Shown here piece by piece: positions 55,853 through 64,000 of a DNA stretch of 64,000 bases. Source of the stretch: Gliomastix tumulicola (lineage: Eukaryota; Ascomycota; Sordariomycetes; Hypocreales; Bionectriaceae). Location: assembly GCA_001599755.1 (NCBI GenBank), contig BCHX01000002.1:124001-188000 (forward strand), read 5' to 3'. The translations under genes were made by a program, and so were the position numbers. Numbering within the stretch: the first letter of the stretch is position 1; each line of letters begins with the position of its first letter. The notes beneath the pieces were generated by a model. It worked only from the letters and a program-made list of their open reading frames with translations. It ran no database searches and was not told the DNA's origin.

Positions 55853-56314
55853 TTACATGGTGTCCTCACTTTCGTCGTCGTCCAGTTCGTTAATGATGCG
55901 ATCAAGCTCATCATCGTACTCGCCATCGTAGTCATCCTCATTCAGACCGCCAAAAATGGCCTCTTCTAACTCTTTCGTGGTGGTTGAATCGTTCATTCTC
56001 GTGGTCGGCAATCTCCCTTTGTGGCTGTTGGGGGGCTGCTTAGGAGTAGCATGACTAGCTCATCCTGTGCTGGCCTCCGCAGGACGACGACTTGCTGCAC
56101 TCTCGTCATTCAAACTGGGAGCGGAGTTCCGTCCATCAGCGCCGAATGTGATGATCAGGGCATCGGACTTCTTGACGACGCTGTATTCGTCCAGCTCCAT
56201 GCAGGAGCTCAAGCTCACCCTACAGACAACTACATCGATCTTTCCCCGTTGGAGATACCGACGGGAGGCACTGCAAACGAGATAGGCATTGACTGGTTCG
56301 AAAATCTCTAGATT
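55853..56314 (-). pseudogene. coding-like relic with one in-frame stop; acidic C terminus
   Basis: On the minus strand one frame is open from 56314 to 56063, meets TGA at 56060-56062, and continues open in the same frame to a stop at 55853-55855, about 150 codons in all. The first part contains GKIDVVVCRV and SVVKKSDALIITFGADGR; the second is hydrophilic then strongly acidic (GGLNEDDYDGEYDDELDRII), a composition unlikely in random sequence. An ATG at 55994-55996 could start a separate 47-residue acidic peptide. I do not recognise the family. It may be a decayed gene, the last exons of a gene whose upstream exons I could not join, or a true small ORF. No splice sites that would remove the TGA were found. 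Confidence 0.35.
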
Positions 56315-56969
56315 TCAAATATGAGGGAGATTACTAGCAGTGTCTCCCACCTGAAATCATTCACTGTGAATTACTGTTTCGCTTTCGTATATCTGGAGGA
56401 TTATCCTGAGCTGTGATTCGAATAACGGTCTGGACTTTATTACGATGTTCCGCATGAAATGAGATACGGTCAACGTAATTACTGCTCTACAGACCATGTT
56501 AGGGACTCCTAAACCCCCGCCCACACCAATCCCACTATTAGAGCTGCCAGAGGCTACAGCTGGAGGACTTGGGATGCTGCTATCTCTCTAACTCTTTATG
56601 GGACATGGTATTGCTACACACAGCGACATCGGCCTCGTCACAAGGTGCAATTGACTGGCATTTCGATATATTGCTAAGGGCTTTCCACAGACGCTATTTA
56701 CAAGGCGTACTTGACTAGGGGCTCCATGTGTTGCTACTCGTGCACACTCTATCATCGTGGGGCTATCCATAGGTGCCATTTATAAGGCGTGATTGACTAG
56801 AACCTCATATGCTAGCACCACGCAACCTAACGGCTATTCACGGAGGCTGTTTCCACGCGTCGTTAATTACTATATGAGACGCGAGTAATTGGGCTTTCCA
56901 GCGCTCAGAGTGCACAACGCAGCACGCCTCAACTACTTCCCAGAACCTCAGCACCGATCGGATCTCAAC
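56315..56969. other. intergenic with degenerate tandem repeat
   Basis: 655 bp upstream of the amidase start, including the repeat at 56600-56870. I see no gene. Confidence 0.5.
56600..56870. repeat. degenerate tandem repeat, about four units
   Basis: Related segments recur at 60-82 bp spacing. AAGGTGCAATTGACTGG at 56642, AAGGCGTACTTGACTAG at 56702 and AAGGCGTGATTGACTAG at 56784 are clear, and each is followed by a CATxTxTTGCTA-like piece. The GGCTxTCCAxAG piece occurs at 56679, 56761 and, weakly, 56832. The array ends about 100 bp before the amidase ATG. Confidence 0.6.
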
Positions 56970-59018
56970 ATGCAGTCCAGGTCATTCAACCTCGTGGATG
57001 CAAGCGTTAAAGATCTCCTCAACGCACTCGAAACACGCGCAATTAGTAGCGTGGAACTCGTGACTCTCTATCTGCACCGCATCGGAAAGTTCGACTATCG
57101 AGGCCCGCGCCTCAACTCCATCTGCGTGCTCAACCCCAATGCTCTCGAAGAGGCACAAGCATCGGACGACTACCGTGCCTCTGGAAGGGCCAGGCCGCTC
57201 GAAGGCATCCCCTTTACAGTGAAAGACAGCTTTAAAGTCAAGGGGCTGACCGTGGCGGCGGGGTCTATGGCATTCGAGCACCTCCATGCCTCTGATGACG
57301 CAGCTGTCGTCACACTGTTACGCGAAGCTGGTGCAATCGTCATTGGGAAAACCAATATGCCGGCCATGGCAGACGGAGGGTGGCGGAGAGGACTGTACGG
57401 GCGAGCTGAGAGTCCGTACAACCTTGACTACTGTCCGACAGCCTATGCTTCGGGCTCCTCCTATGGCTGTGGCACCGCAACGACAGCGAGCTTCGCTGCA
57501 TTCGGGCTCGCTGGCGAAACTGTCTCCTCTGGTCGGTCCCCGGCCTCGGCCAGCGCTCTTGTCGGCTATTCGCCTTCCCGTGGCATCATTCCTTCACGGG
57601 GACAGTGGCCTCTGTACCCAACTTGCGATGTCATAGTACCGCACACGCGGTCTGTGGAGGACCTCTTTGACGTACTAAACGTTCTAGTCCAAGATGACTT
57701 GGACTATGAACGCGGCGGAGACTACTGGGCCAGACAACCCTTTATCAATATCCCCAAACCATCTCAGGTTCGCCCCCAAGACTACCACGCTCTCAAGAAT
57801 GCGGATGCATTTCAAGGAAAGCGTGTCGGTGTACCTCGCTGCATGCTCGGTTACGCGGACGCTCAGCCGACGAGCATCCTCTCTGCCGCAGCTCGAGAGC
57901 TCTGGGACCGAGCTCGTCTGGTGCTAGAGACGCTCGGAGCCGAGGTCATCGAGACGGATTTTCCGCTGCTTGAGAAGTACACCGCGACTGAAGTTCCTGG
58001 GCAAAGCTCCAACGTGCCCGGCGTGAGCGCCGAGTTCACCAGCATTGAGCGCTGTGACATGATTGCCAGAGGCTGGGACGACTTCCTGCGTCAGAACGTC
58101 GACAGGAAGTTCCCTAACCTCACTACTGTCAATCCCAACCATCTGACTCCTCACATTGCGCCTATGGACGACCCTTCCGAGCATTACGAAGCCCAGAATC
58201 AGGTCCGGTACCAGGACATGATCGATACTGTCCGTTACCGGACCGGCACGGAGACACTCTTCGACTTCCCCGGTTGCCAGAAAGCTGTTGAGTCACTCGA
58301 AGCAATGCGCGTGCGGGAGTTACATGACTGGATGGACGAGAAGAAGATCGATGTCCTCGTCTTTCCCACACAGGGCGATGTCCCCTTTGCTGATGCCGAT
58401 GAGAGCCATGACTCGATGAGACATGCACTGCAAGACGGGGTTAAATACGCGAACGGTGGCCGGGCGCTGAAACATCTGGGTGTCCCCTGCATCACCGTGC
58501 CCATGGGCAATATGAGCGACAAGAGGATGCCGATCGGCTTGACATTCGCCTCGAAGGCTTATGCAGACAGCGACTTGCTGCGCTATGCCTACGCGTACGA
58601 GCAGGAATCTCGCGAGCGCGTGCCTCCGCCTTTGACGCCTGCTCTTAGTACGGACAATATCGTGCTCACGGACAGCCATGACACCACATATCCTAGGGAA
58701 AAGCCTGAGCTCGTGATGAAATCGATGGAAGCGACCAAAGTAGACAGAGCTGGTGTAGAAGAGCGCAGTATCTTGCTAACGGGCACCGTCTCCTCATCAA
58801 GCCCGCTGGTCCAGATCACAGCGTTTGCCAATGGCGACCCGCTTCAGGGTCTTACTATAGAAGATAACACCTGGACACTACGAGCTGTTCATTCAACTCC
58901 AAAGGTGCTGGAGAAGTATCCAACTCTTGCACCAGTGCTGAGAGATCAATTAATGGTCGTGCTGCATGCAAAGGCTGAGAATGGGCGGTCAGCGGCTAAG
59001 ATGGTCCTGATTGACTGA
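56970..59018 (+). CDS. amidase signature family enzyme with C-terminal extension
   Basis: A single exon of 682 residues. The amidase signature triad is visible: catalytic Lys in PFTVKDSFKVKG (about residue 80), cis-Ser in ASGSSYGCG (about 160) and nucleophilic Ser in GETVSSGRSPAS (about 182). The glycine-rich stretch is ASGSSYGCGTATTASFAAFG, less Gly-rich than the usual GGSSGGSG. The C-terminal core reads LGVPCITVPMG and PIGLTFASKAYAD. About 100 residues then follow, with no known domain, beyond the usual end of the family. Such enzymes hydrolyse amides; the substrate is not inferable. It has no signal peptide, so it is probably intracellular. The ATG at 56970 is the first credible start; the frame is open a little further upstream. 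Confidence 0.88.
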   Translation: MQSRSFNLVDASVKDLLNALETRAISSVELVTLYLHRIGKFDYRGPRLNSICVLNPNALEEAQASDDYRASGRARPLEGIPFTVKDSFKVKGLTVAAGSMAFEHLHASDDAAVVTLLREAGAIVIGKTNMPAMADGGWRRGLYGRAESPYNLDYCPTAYASGSSYGCGTATTASFAAFGLAGETVSSGRSPASASALVGYSPSRGIIPSRGQWPLYPTCDVIVPHTRSVEDLFDVLNVLVQDDLDYERGGDYWARQPFINIPKPSQVRPQDYHALKNADAFQGKRVGVPRCMLGYADAQPTSILSAAARELWDRARLVLETLGAEVIETDFPLLEKYTATEVPGQSSNVPGVSAEFTSIERCDMIARGWDDFLRQNVDRKFPNLTTVNPNHLTPHIAPMDDPSEHYEAQNQVRYQDMIDTVRYRTGTETLFDFPGCQKAVESLEAMRVRELHDWMDEKKIDVLVFPTQGDVPFADADESHDSMRHALQDGVKYANGGRALKHLGVPCITVPMGNMSDKRMPIGLTFASKAYADSDLLRYAYAYEQESRERVPPPLTPALSTDNIVLTDSHDTTYPREKPELVMKSMEATKVDRAGVEERSILLTGTVSSSSPLVQITAFANGDPLQGLTIEDNTWTLRAVHSTPKVLEKYPTLAPVLRDQLMVVLHAKAENGRSAAKMVLID

Positions 59019-59432
59019 AGATTGAATAGTAGTATTAGATCAGGAAACAACTGGGTTTCACTTTCAGTATTATGTGACCGCCACACGCTTCAATGTACTG
59101 AGAAACAGAGAAAAAAATAAAAACAAGCAAAGAGAAAACACTATGGACAAAAATCGGACAGATTTAGTATTCAGTGCCACTGGTGCTCGGAATGAAGACC
59201 AGTCAACTACGACAGGGTCAAGATTGATATATGAAAACAAACTGGTCATGGTGCTGAGTACCGCCGACTTGGGCAGCCAACAATCATGCCACACAACTAT
59301 CGTGAACTGTGAGAGTGACAAGAGCTCCCGCATCCCCTTCGGCCCCCCTACCAAATTCTCACCACGTTCTTCTGGCTCGAGGTCGTGTAATGAGCTCAGG
59401 GATGATGAATCTATGACCCAATCCTACTGACA
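59019..59432. other. convergent 3' region, no gene seen
   Basis: 414 bp between the stop codons of the amidase and the Arg/Ser-rich gene. A-rich near 59110-59130. Confidence 0.5.
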
Positions 59433-60167
59433 CTAACGTGTGCGTCGATCCCGAGGATCCCGCCCTCCAGACCCGTATACAATTTGGGGCGCGTCCATGG
59501 GGTTGGACGAGTTGATTGGGTATTGGAAAAACTGTCCTCCCCGACCGCCATAGCCCCGCCGTCCAGATGAATACTCGATTTGCGGAGCATCCATCGGGTT
59601 CGAAGAATTGATGGGGTATCGAATGATCATCTGTTCAGGTTGGGCACCGTAACCATCATCATGTCGGCTGCCACCGTTTCGGCTGCCACCGTGCGACGAG
59701 GCCTGCCTGCTTGAGCCCTCAGATCCCTCAATTTCCGAGCGCCCGTGAGAGGTGTAATGCCCGGAGGGCCTGCCCCTGGTGTCCTGACCGTAGGCCGCAT
59801 TGTGAGATCGAGATGTCTGGCTCTGATGGCTCTGGTGGCTCTGATGGCGGCTCGATGCGGGCGCGCTCACCTGCGAGGGCGGAGCGGCTCTTGAGGGGAC
59901 TGCGTTGACCCAGCGTTGCACAGTGTTGGGCGAGTCTGGCCGAGCAGAGCCCGCGTGGGAGCCTTCGTCTCGACGACGCCTGTCAGATGTGCCGGAACGG
60001 TTGGACCGACCACCATCCTGCTGGCTCCTGTGGGCGTTATTTCCCGGCTGCGTAGTCCTTGGTCGAGTGGTCCGTTCAGTGGTTCGACGGCTGCCTCCCA
60101 AAAAGGCTCCAACGGCCCCCCAGACTCCGAAGCGACGGCGAGGTGAGCTGCTGCGTCGCTTTGCCAT
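59433..60167 (-). CDS. Arg/Ser/Gly-rich disordered protein with a twofold conserved motif
   Basis: A single exon of 244 residues, with no introns. The N-terminal part is basic (MAKRRSSSPRRRFG), with a short hydrophobic stretch FGVWGAVGAFLGGS. The middle is rich in Ser, Arg, Gln and His (HQSHQSHQSQTSRSHN) and probably disordered. The end holds two copies of a 16-residue motif, YPINSSNPMDAPQI-x-Y, at 59571-59618 and 59475-59522, separated by a GRRGYGGRGGQFFQ spacer. The copies differ at many third codon positions but at only one residue, so they are under selection; this supports a real gene. There is no known domain. RGG-type spacing suggests RNA or protein binding, but this is a guess. A TATAAAC box lies about 140 bp upstream. 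Confidence 0.7.
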   Translation of the reverse strand: MAKRRSSSPRRRFGVWGAVGAFLGGSRRTTERTTRPRTTQPGNNAHRSQQDGGRSNRSGTSDRRRRDEGSHAGSARPDSPNTVQRWVNAVPSRAAPPSQVSAPASSRHQSHQSHQSQTSRSHNAAYGQDTRGRPSGHYTSHGRSEIEGSEGSSRQASSHGGSRNGGSRHDDGYGAQPEQMIIRYPINSSNPMDAPQIEYSSGRRGYGGRGGQFFQYPINSSNPMDAPQIVYGSGGRDPRDRRTR

Positions 60168-61409
60168 CTTTTCGACTCAAGTTGCTACTTGGGAGAGAAA
60201 GGTTTGCTAGACTTGCTGTAAGATGTTTTCCCTGGCAAGCTCGTTGCGAGAGATGTTGGTGACGAGAAGGAAAGAACGAAGTGATTCACAATACATGAGG
60301 CGGACGGTTTATATGCCGGGATATTCCATCAGTTGCAGAGCTTGTCCTGTACCCTGGCGATATTCACGCCCATAAGGCGGAATAAAAGTTATGAACTAGC
60401 CAGCCTCACAAGTACAAGCGCCGATTTCCATGCCCATGTCCTCGAACAATTTGTAACCTTGTGCTATTGCAGGCGGCTGTTTGTTATTGGAACTCGAACT
60501 GCCATGGTTAAGCTTATACTTAGGTGCAAAGGTGCAGAACACCCAGCAGTCTATCCACGTTTAGTAAAGGCAAGAAATAAACCACTTAGTGACCATCTCA
60601 GATATTCGACGGCTGGACCTGAGTGCCGGGCATCTAGAGAAGCGTCTGTTCCTGGTAGATGTTGGCTTATTCAAGCTAGATCCCTGAACAACGTAAACGA
60701 TCCCTAATGTCCAAAATGAAGATCATTCCACTTACGAGGGTGTGATTGAATGAACTCATCCATTGATGTCTTCCATCCTGCTGTTCGAGGAGACTGCACC
60801 CAGTCGCTGGAACAGCTCTGAGGCCATCTGCAGCCTCAAACATCTACCCGCGTGTTACCTCTACTCCCATCATTTGCACATGCCATATCTGCATCGTACA
60901 ATCGGCAAAATCGGGCTGTGATCTTACGTCGACCAAGTCCGTGCGTCGCGAGATCGGCAGTGCTAGCGACGCGTGCTTGAGCCATCAGCCAGCGATACGG
61001 CGATAAGATGATGACGAGCCAATCCAGGGACAGATCCCATCATCCCAGCCCCTAAAAGCGTCAGACTAGTGAGGCTGAGGCCCTGTAGCGTCCCTTGGCC
61101 AGCGTGCGCCGCGCCCATAAAGTGGCACAATGTGGCACGATGTGGATGATATTGAATCATAGCGACAGGGACGCGCAGGCCCAACCCCCACTGTTCCACG
61201 ACCGCGAATTTTCTTAAAGCTCTGGACAATCAGTCGCCTGTGCCGTGTCCTTGGAAGTTATATCTCTCACCTTTTCAAGCTCTGTTCTGCGTGTCTGTTC
61301 TGACCTTTGTCTCGGTGTCGACCACCCCGACATCCGTTCCTTTAAACCCGCGACACACGACTCCGGGGCCTTGTATCCGGGACGAACGAAAACCTCACCG
61401 CCGCCGATC
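60168..61409. other. divergent intergenic region, no gene seen
   Basis: 1.24 kb between two divergent low-complexity protein genes, with a TATAAAC box at 60307-60313. A plus-strand open frame at 60333-60707 has no ATG at its head and no motif. Confidence 0.5.
60307..60313 (-). promoter_or_regulatory. TATA box of the Arg/Ser-rich gene
   Basis: TATAAAC on the minus strand, about 140 bp upstream of the start codon. Confidence 0.4.
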
Positions 61410-61889
61410 ATGTGCTTCTCAGGCAAGGACGGCAGCAAGCGACCATCCACACCCGCAAAGGTCGCCCAGGCACTCCACATCCGACCAGCTGAGCACGACC
61501 CTTCTTCATCTGCCGAGACATCCTCCGTGCCAGCAAGAAAACCTACCGGACGCCGGACAGCCGGAGCCACAGCACGCCTCAACGACACCAAATTCAGACG
61601 CGACGCCGACGGCAGGAGGGGCTCATCGTGCGACGACGAGGGATGCGGTGACGGAATCCCACCGCGTGCCGGCGGGGGNACCAGCCCGGCGAGCGACTAC
61701 AATCAGCAGTCCGGGGGGATGTACGGTGCTGTACACGGTGCTGTGAACAGCGGCGTGTACGGGGGAGGGAACGGCGGGGTCAATGGAGGAGTGTATGGCG
61801 GTGTGTACGGAACATCGTCTGGGGGAGGGTATGTTGGGGACGGTATGGGCGGAGGTGGACACTCCTCTACTGGGGGAAACTGGAATTAA
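61410..61889 (+). CDS. small protein with Tyr/Gly-rich tail (contains one unresolved base)
   Basis: A single exon of 159 residues from the ATG at 61410. The first 90 residues are hydrophilic, with Arg, Ser and Asp (MCFSGKDGSKRPSTPAKVAQ), and the last 65 are low-complexity Gly/Tyr/Val/Asn in units such as VYGG and GAVHGAV. The MCFSG start is reminiscent of small fungal proteins of unknown function. The single N in the window, at 61679, is the third base of a GGN codon, so any base gives Gly. If the N hides a length error in a G-run, however, the frame after it would be wrong. No known domain; function unknown. Coding potential rests on codon pattern and composition only. Confidence 0.45.
   Translation: MCFSGKDGSKRPSTPAKVAQALHIRPAEHDPSSSAETSSVPARKPTGRRTAGATARLNDTKFRRDADGRRGSSCDDEGCGDGIPPRAGGXTSPASDYNQQSGGMYGAVHGAVNSGVYGGGNGGVNGGVYGGVYGTSSGGGYVGDGMGGGGHSSTGGNWN
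61679..61679. other. unresolved base (N) in a G-rich run
   Basis: The only ambiguous base in the window, after GGCGGGGG. It probably reflects an assembly or homopolymer uncertainty. Confidence 0.95.
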
Positions 61890-63742
61890 CATGGACATCG
61901 GGGGAACTGAGACCTGGGGCCGGTGAGCATGTGCGGAATGTTTGTTGGATGGTGATGCTGCAGTCTGTAAGATGCTTGGGAGGTTTGTCTTTACGGCCGC
62001 GATATCAAACCAATTACACGAGGGGTGACGACCCCGGAGTACATCTCTGAAGGCAGAGCACAGTGTGATTCATGCGAGCAAGATGGGGATGCTTACTAGT
62101 TGGTGGTTCGTTCATTTGGAAAGGGTGCACTCTCGGTGTCCAGTTAGGACCCGATCACCGAGAGCTTATTCCTATCGTAACGCGTTCAACTGACGGCACG
62201 GCTTTGAGCACGCAAAGCATATGGTTCGTTAGTGCAACGCGCTGGTGAATAAATAAAATACTTGAGGTATAGGACGGTGTATCTTGAATGCATGTGTGCA
62301 ACTCAGGCTTTCTTCAACTGCGCGGGCAGATGCTCGAAGATTGCTGTGGAAAAGAGATTGGGGCAGACTCCATCGAAGAACGACACCTGCAGCCTGCCAT
62401 GATGCTATCAGAAGAATGACACCAGCATCTGCCGTGCCATTTGATATTGGCAGCTCTCCTCTCGATATTGGTTCTAGCTGCAGGAATCTATCTATCTTGA
62501 CCATGTGACAGCTAACAAATCACGGGTCGGTCGGCGGACGAGCGTTGCCACCGTCTAGATTGCCCTACGCCGCCCCTTGGACGAACCAGAGAGCATCGAA
62601 GCTGGCGATCACTTCAAGCCAACATGTCTCCATAATCCCGAATGCCGTAGAACTCGGTGGCCAAGGGAACTTTGGGCAAGATGGTGTAGTGGTCAAAGAG
62701 AACGGACACGAGAGAATGAGATCAGTGAGGGGGAGACAAACGCAGAGTCGCAGCACTGCCACGATAACGCTCTGGCTCTGATTGGACCACTTGCTCCCCA
62801 CGCCGGCTGGCACGGACACACCAGGGAAATCGTTTTCCATGTCATCTAGCTCTGATAACAGGATTACTACCCAAGAAAAGACACTTATCCGGTGGCTGTG
62901 GCACGGTAAAGGGGGTTGAATGTGACCTCAGGTGGTCTCTGGGGGCCAACACAAGGTCTTACGACGACTGCATAAGCTAGCACATATCAAGACAGTAAGA
63001 CGTTGACCCGTCCGGCCGAGTTTGCGGGGTGCATCAAGCTAGCATCGAGGTGGGTGGGCTGAACGACTCAAGACATGGATCTTCTCCGAGAAAAGTCCAT
63101 TGTAGGGGTTGGCATGGGAGGGGGAGCCGACGGGAATAGAGATAATGGACGGACACTTGGTCTACTTATTTATCATCACTCTGGCCGTTGATACCTCGAG
63201 TATAGACACTGAGAGCGACAGTTTCATCATGGCTTGGAGGATATGTCTTGGAGGGAGCATGGCATGTGCAGAGTAGTAGTAGTATTGGTTGGGAGAGGCC
63301 ATGAAACCTCATTGATGGACAATGTGGTGAAGAGAACATCCATGAATCAAACGAAGTCTAGACCATCCGGCGTGGGGTAGAATGCTTATTGCTGAGGGGA
63401 AGCGGGCGTCGAGCAAACGTCATCTACACACCAACATCCCCGGCTCACCAATCATCCGCGAGGTGGTGTTGGGTGTTTAGGCAAATTCCCCTCTTTGTTA
63501 GGACGGGGTTGCACTCAACCACCGCTCAATACGACCTTGGCTACATGGATATACCCTGAAAGAGGGGGAGAGCGTTTGAATCTCTGGGGGAAGGGAAGTG
63601 CCCTTGTTGGGACAACTTGATCCCGCAGTGAAGATATAAGACCGTCCTTTTGCCCGCTAAACTAGGTTTTCCGGTCTCTCCAGATCCTACCTTGCCTTCA
63701 ATACAACCAATTCTGAGTATCAAGAAACATCAATTGCCCATC
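61890..63742. other. intergenic, no gene seen
   Basis: 1.85 kb upstream of the alcohol oxidase-like gene. Frames are below about 92 codons and show no family. A GATATAAG element about 110 bp upstream of the next ATG could be its TATA box. Confidence 0.5.
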
Positions 63743-64000
63743 ATGAGCGGTTCCCTTCCCGAGGAGTTCGACATTATCGTGTGTGGAGGTGGCAGTACCG
63801 GCTGCGTTGTTGCCGGGCGGTAGGTTCCTAGACCAAGCACCCCATAAGTGACTGTTTGCTGACTGATCCTGGTCCTCTTTAGGCTGGCCAATCTTGACCA
63901 TAATCTCACCGTCCTGCTTATTGAGGGTGGAGAGAACAACCTGAACAACCCATGGGTCTTCCGCCCCGGCATCTTCCCTCGCAACATGAAGTTGGACAGC
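63743..64000 (+). CDS. GMC oxidoreductase, alcohol (methanol) oxidase-like, N-terminal part
   Basis: Exon 1 is 63743-63819 and exon 2 is 63883 to the window edge, with intron 63820-63882 (GTAGGT donor, branch GCTGAC, TTTAG acceptor). The visible 65 residues start MSGSLPEEFDIIVCGGGSTG, the FAD-binding Rossmann motif (GGGSTG), then GRLANLDHNLTVLLIEGGEN and NLNNPWVFRPGIFPRNMKLD. The spacing and the NNPWV-PGI-PRNM words are those of the AOX branch of the GMC family, which holds peroxisomal methanol and alcohol oxidases. The catalytic His-Asn pair and any C-terminal peroxisomal signal lie beyond the window. Methanol set free from pectin is one possible substrate; that is inference. Confidence 0.85.

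Noticed and set aside
48755..59018. peptidoglycan-recycling island made of the kinase and amidase
   Set aside because: The amidase belongs to the amidase signature family, not to muramoyl-alanine amidases, and the genes are separated by plant-wall and SDR genes on different strands.
60333..60707. 124-codon plus-strand frame
   Set aside because: It starts with TTG rather than ATG and has no family resemblance.

Overview
This window reads as nuclear DNA of a filamentous ascomycete (Pezizomycotina). Most genes are split by short introns of about 50-95 bp with GTRAGT-like donors, CTRAC/CTGAC branch sites and YAG acceptors. Several families are typical of these fungi: HET domain, fungal STAND N-terminal domain, Zn2Cys6 regulators, F-box, Egh16-like protein and LITAF-domain protein. 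A CBM1-tagged GH12 enzyme, a GH28 pectinase, an Egh16-like protein and a Cys-rich secreted protein suggest a plant-associated lifestyle. I do not name a species.

Layout, left to right. 1-10.5 kb is all minus strand: the 5' part of a STAND/NLR-like gene cut by the window edge, a LITAF-domain protein, a four-helix MARVEL-like membrane protein, a large F-box protein and a Zn2Cys6 regulator. 10.9-17.5 kb holds an SDR divergent from that regulator, an orthodox aquaporin, a SnoaL-like protein, a cyanamide hydratase-like HD protein and a Cys-rich small secreted protein. 19.4-28.3 kb holds a secreted M14 carboxypeptidase, an AAA ATPase, an unrecognised membrane-anchored protein and a HET-domain gene that meets it tail to tail with 5 bp between stop codons. 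28.8-36.1 kb holds ADE1 (11 exons), an Ecm33-like GPI protein, a fatty acid hydroxylase/sterol desaturase-family enzyme and a second SDR. 37.0-44.2 kb holds a secreted histidine phosphatase, GH12-CBM1 and an Egh16-like protein with a long Gly/Asn/Asp repeat tail. 45.1-55.7 kb holds a second Zn2Cys6 regulator related to the first, an FMP52-like protein, a DJ-1/PfpI protein, a 1,6-anhydrosugar kinase (AnmK/levoglucosan kinase family), a GH28 exo-pectinase and a third SDR that lacks the usual Tyr-x3-Lys. 55.8-64 kb holds a reading-frame relic with one internal stop, a degenerate tandem repeat, an amidase, two low-complexity proteins and the start of an alcohol oxidase-like GMC enzyme cut by the right edge.

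Genes that may work together: the carbohydrate-active and secreted set (GH12-CBM1, GH28, Egh16, M14, Cys-rich protein), with the alcohol oxidase as a possible route for methanol released from pectin. Regulator and SDR at 9.2-12.0 kb share a promoter. There is no polyketide, peptide or terpene synthase, so no complete secondary-metabolite cluster is visible. All exon structures were derived by hand from splice signals and reading-frame continuity; every multi-exon model given is a multiple of three, except the edge-truncated model at the right border.
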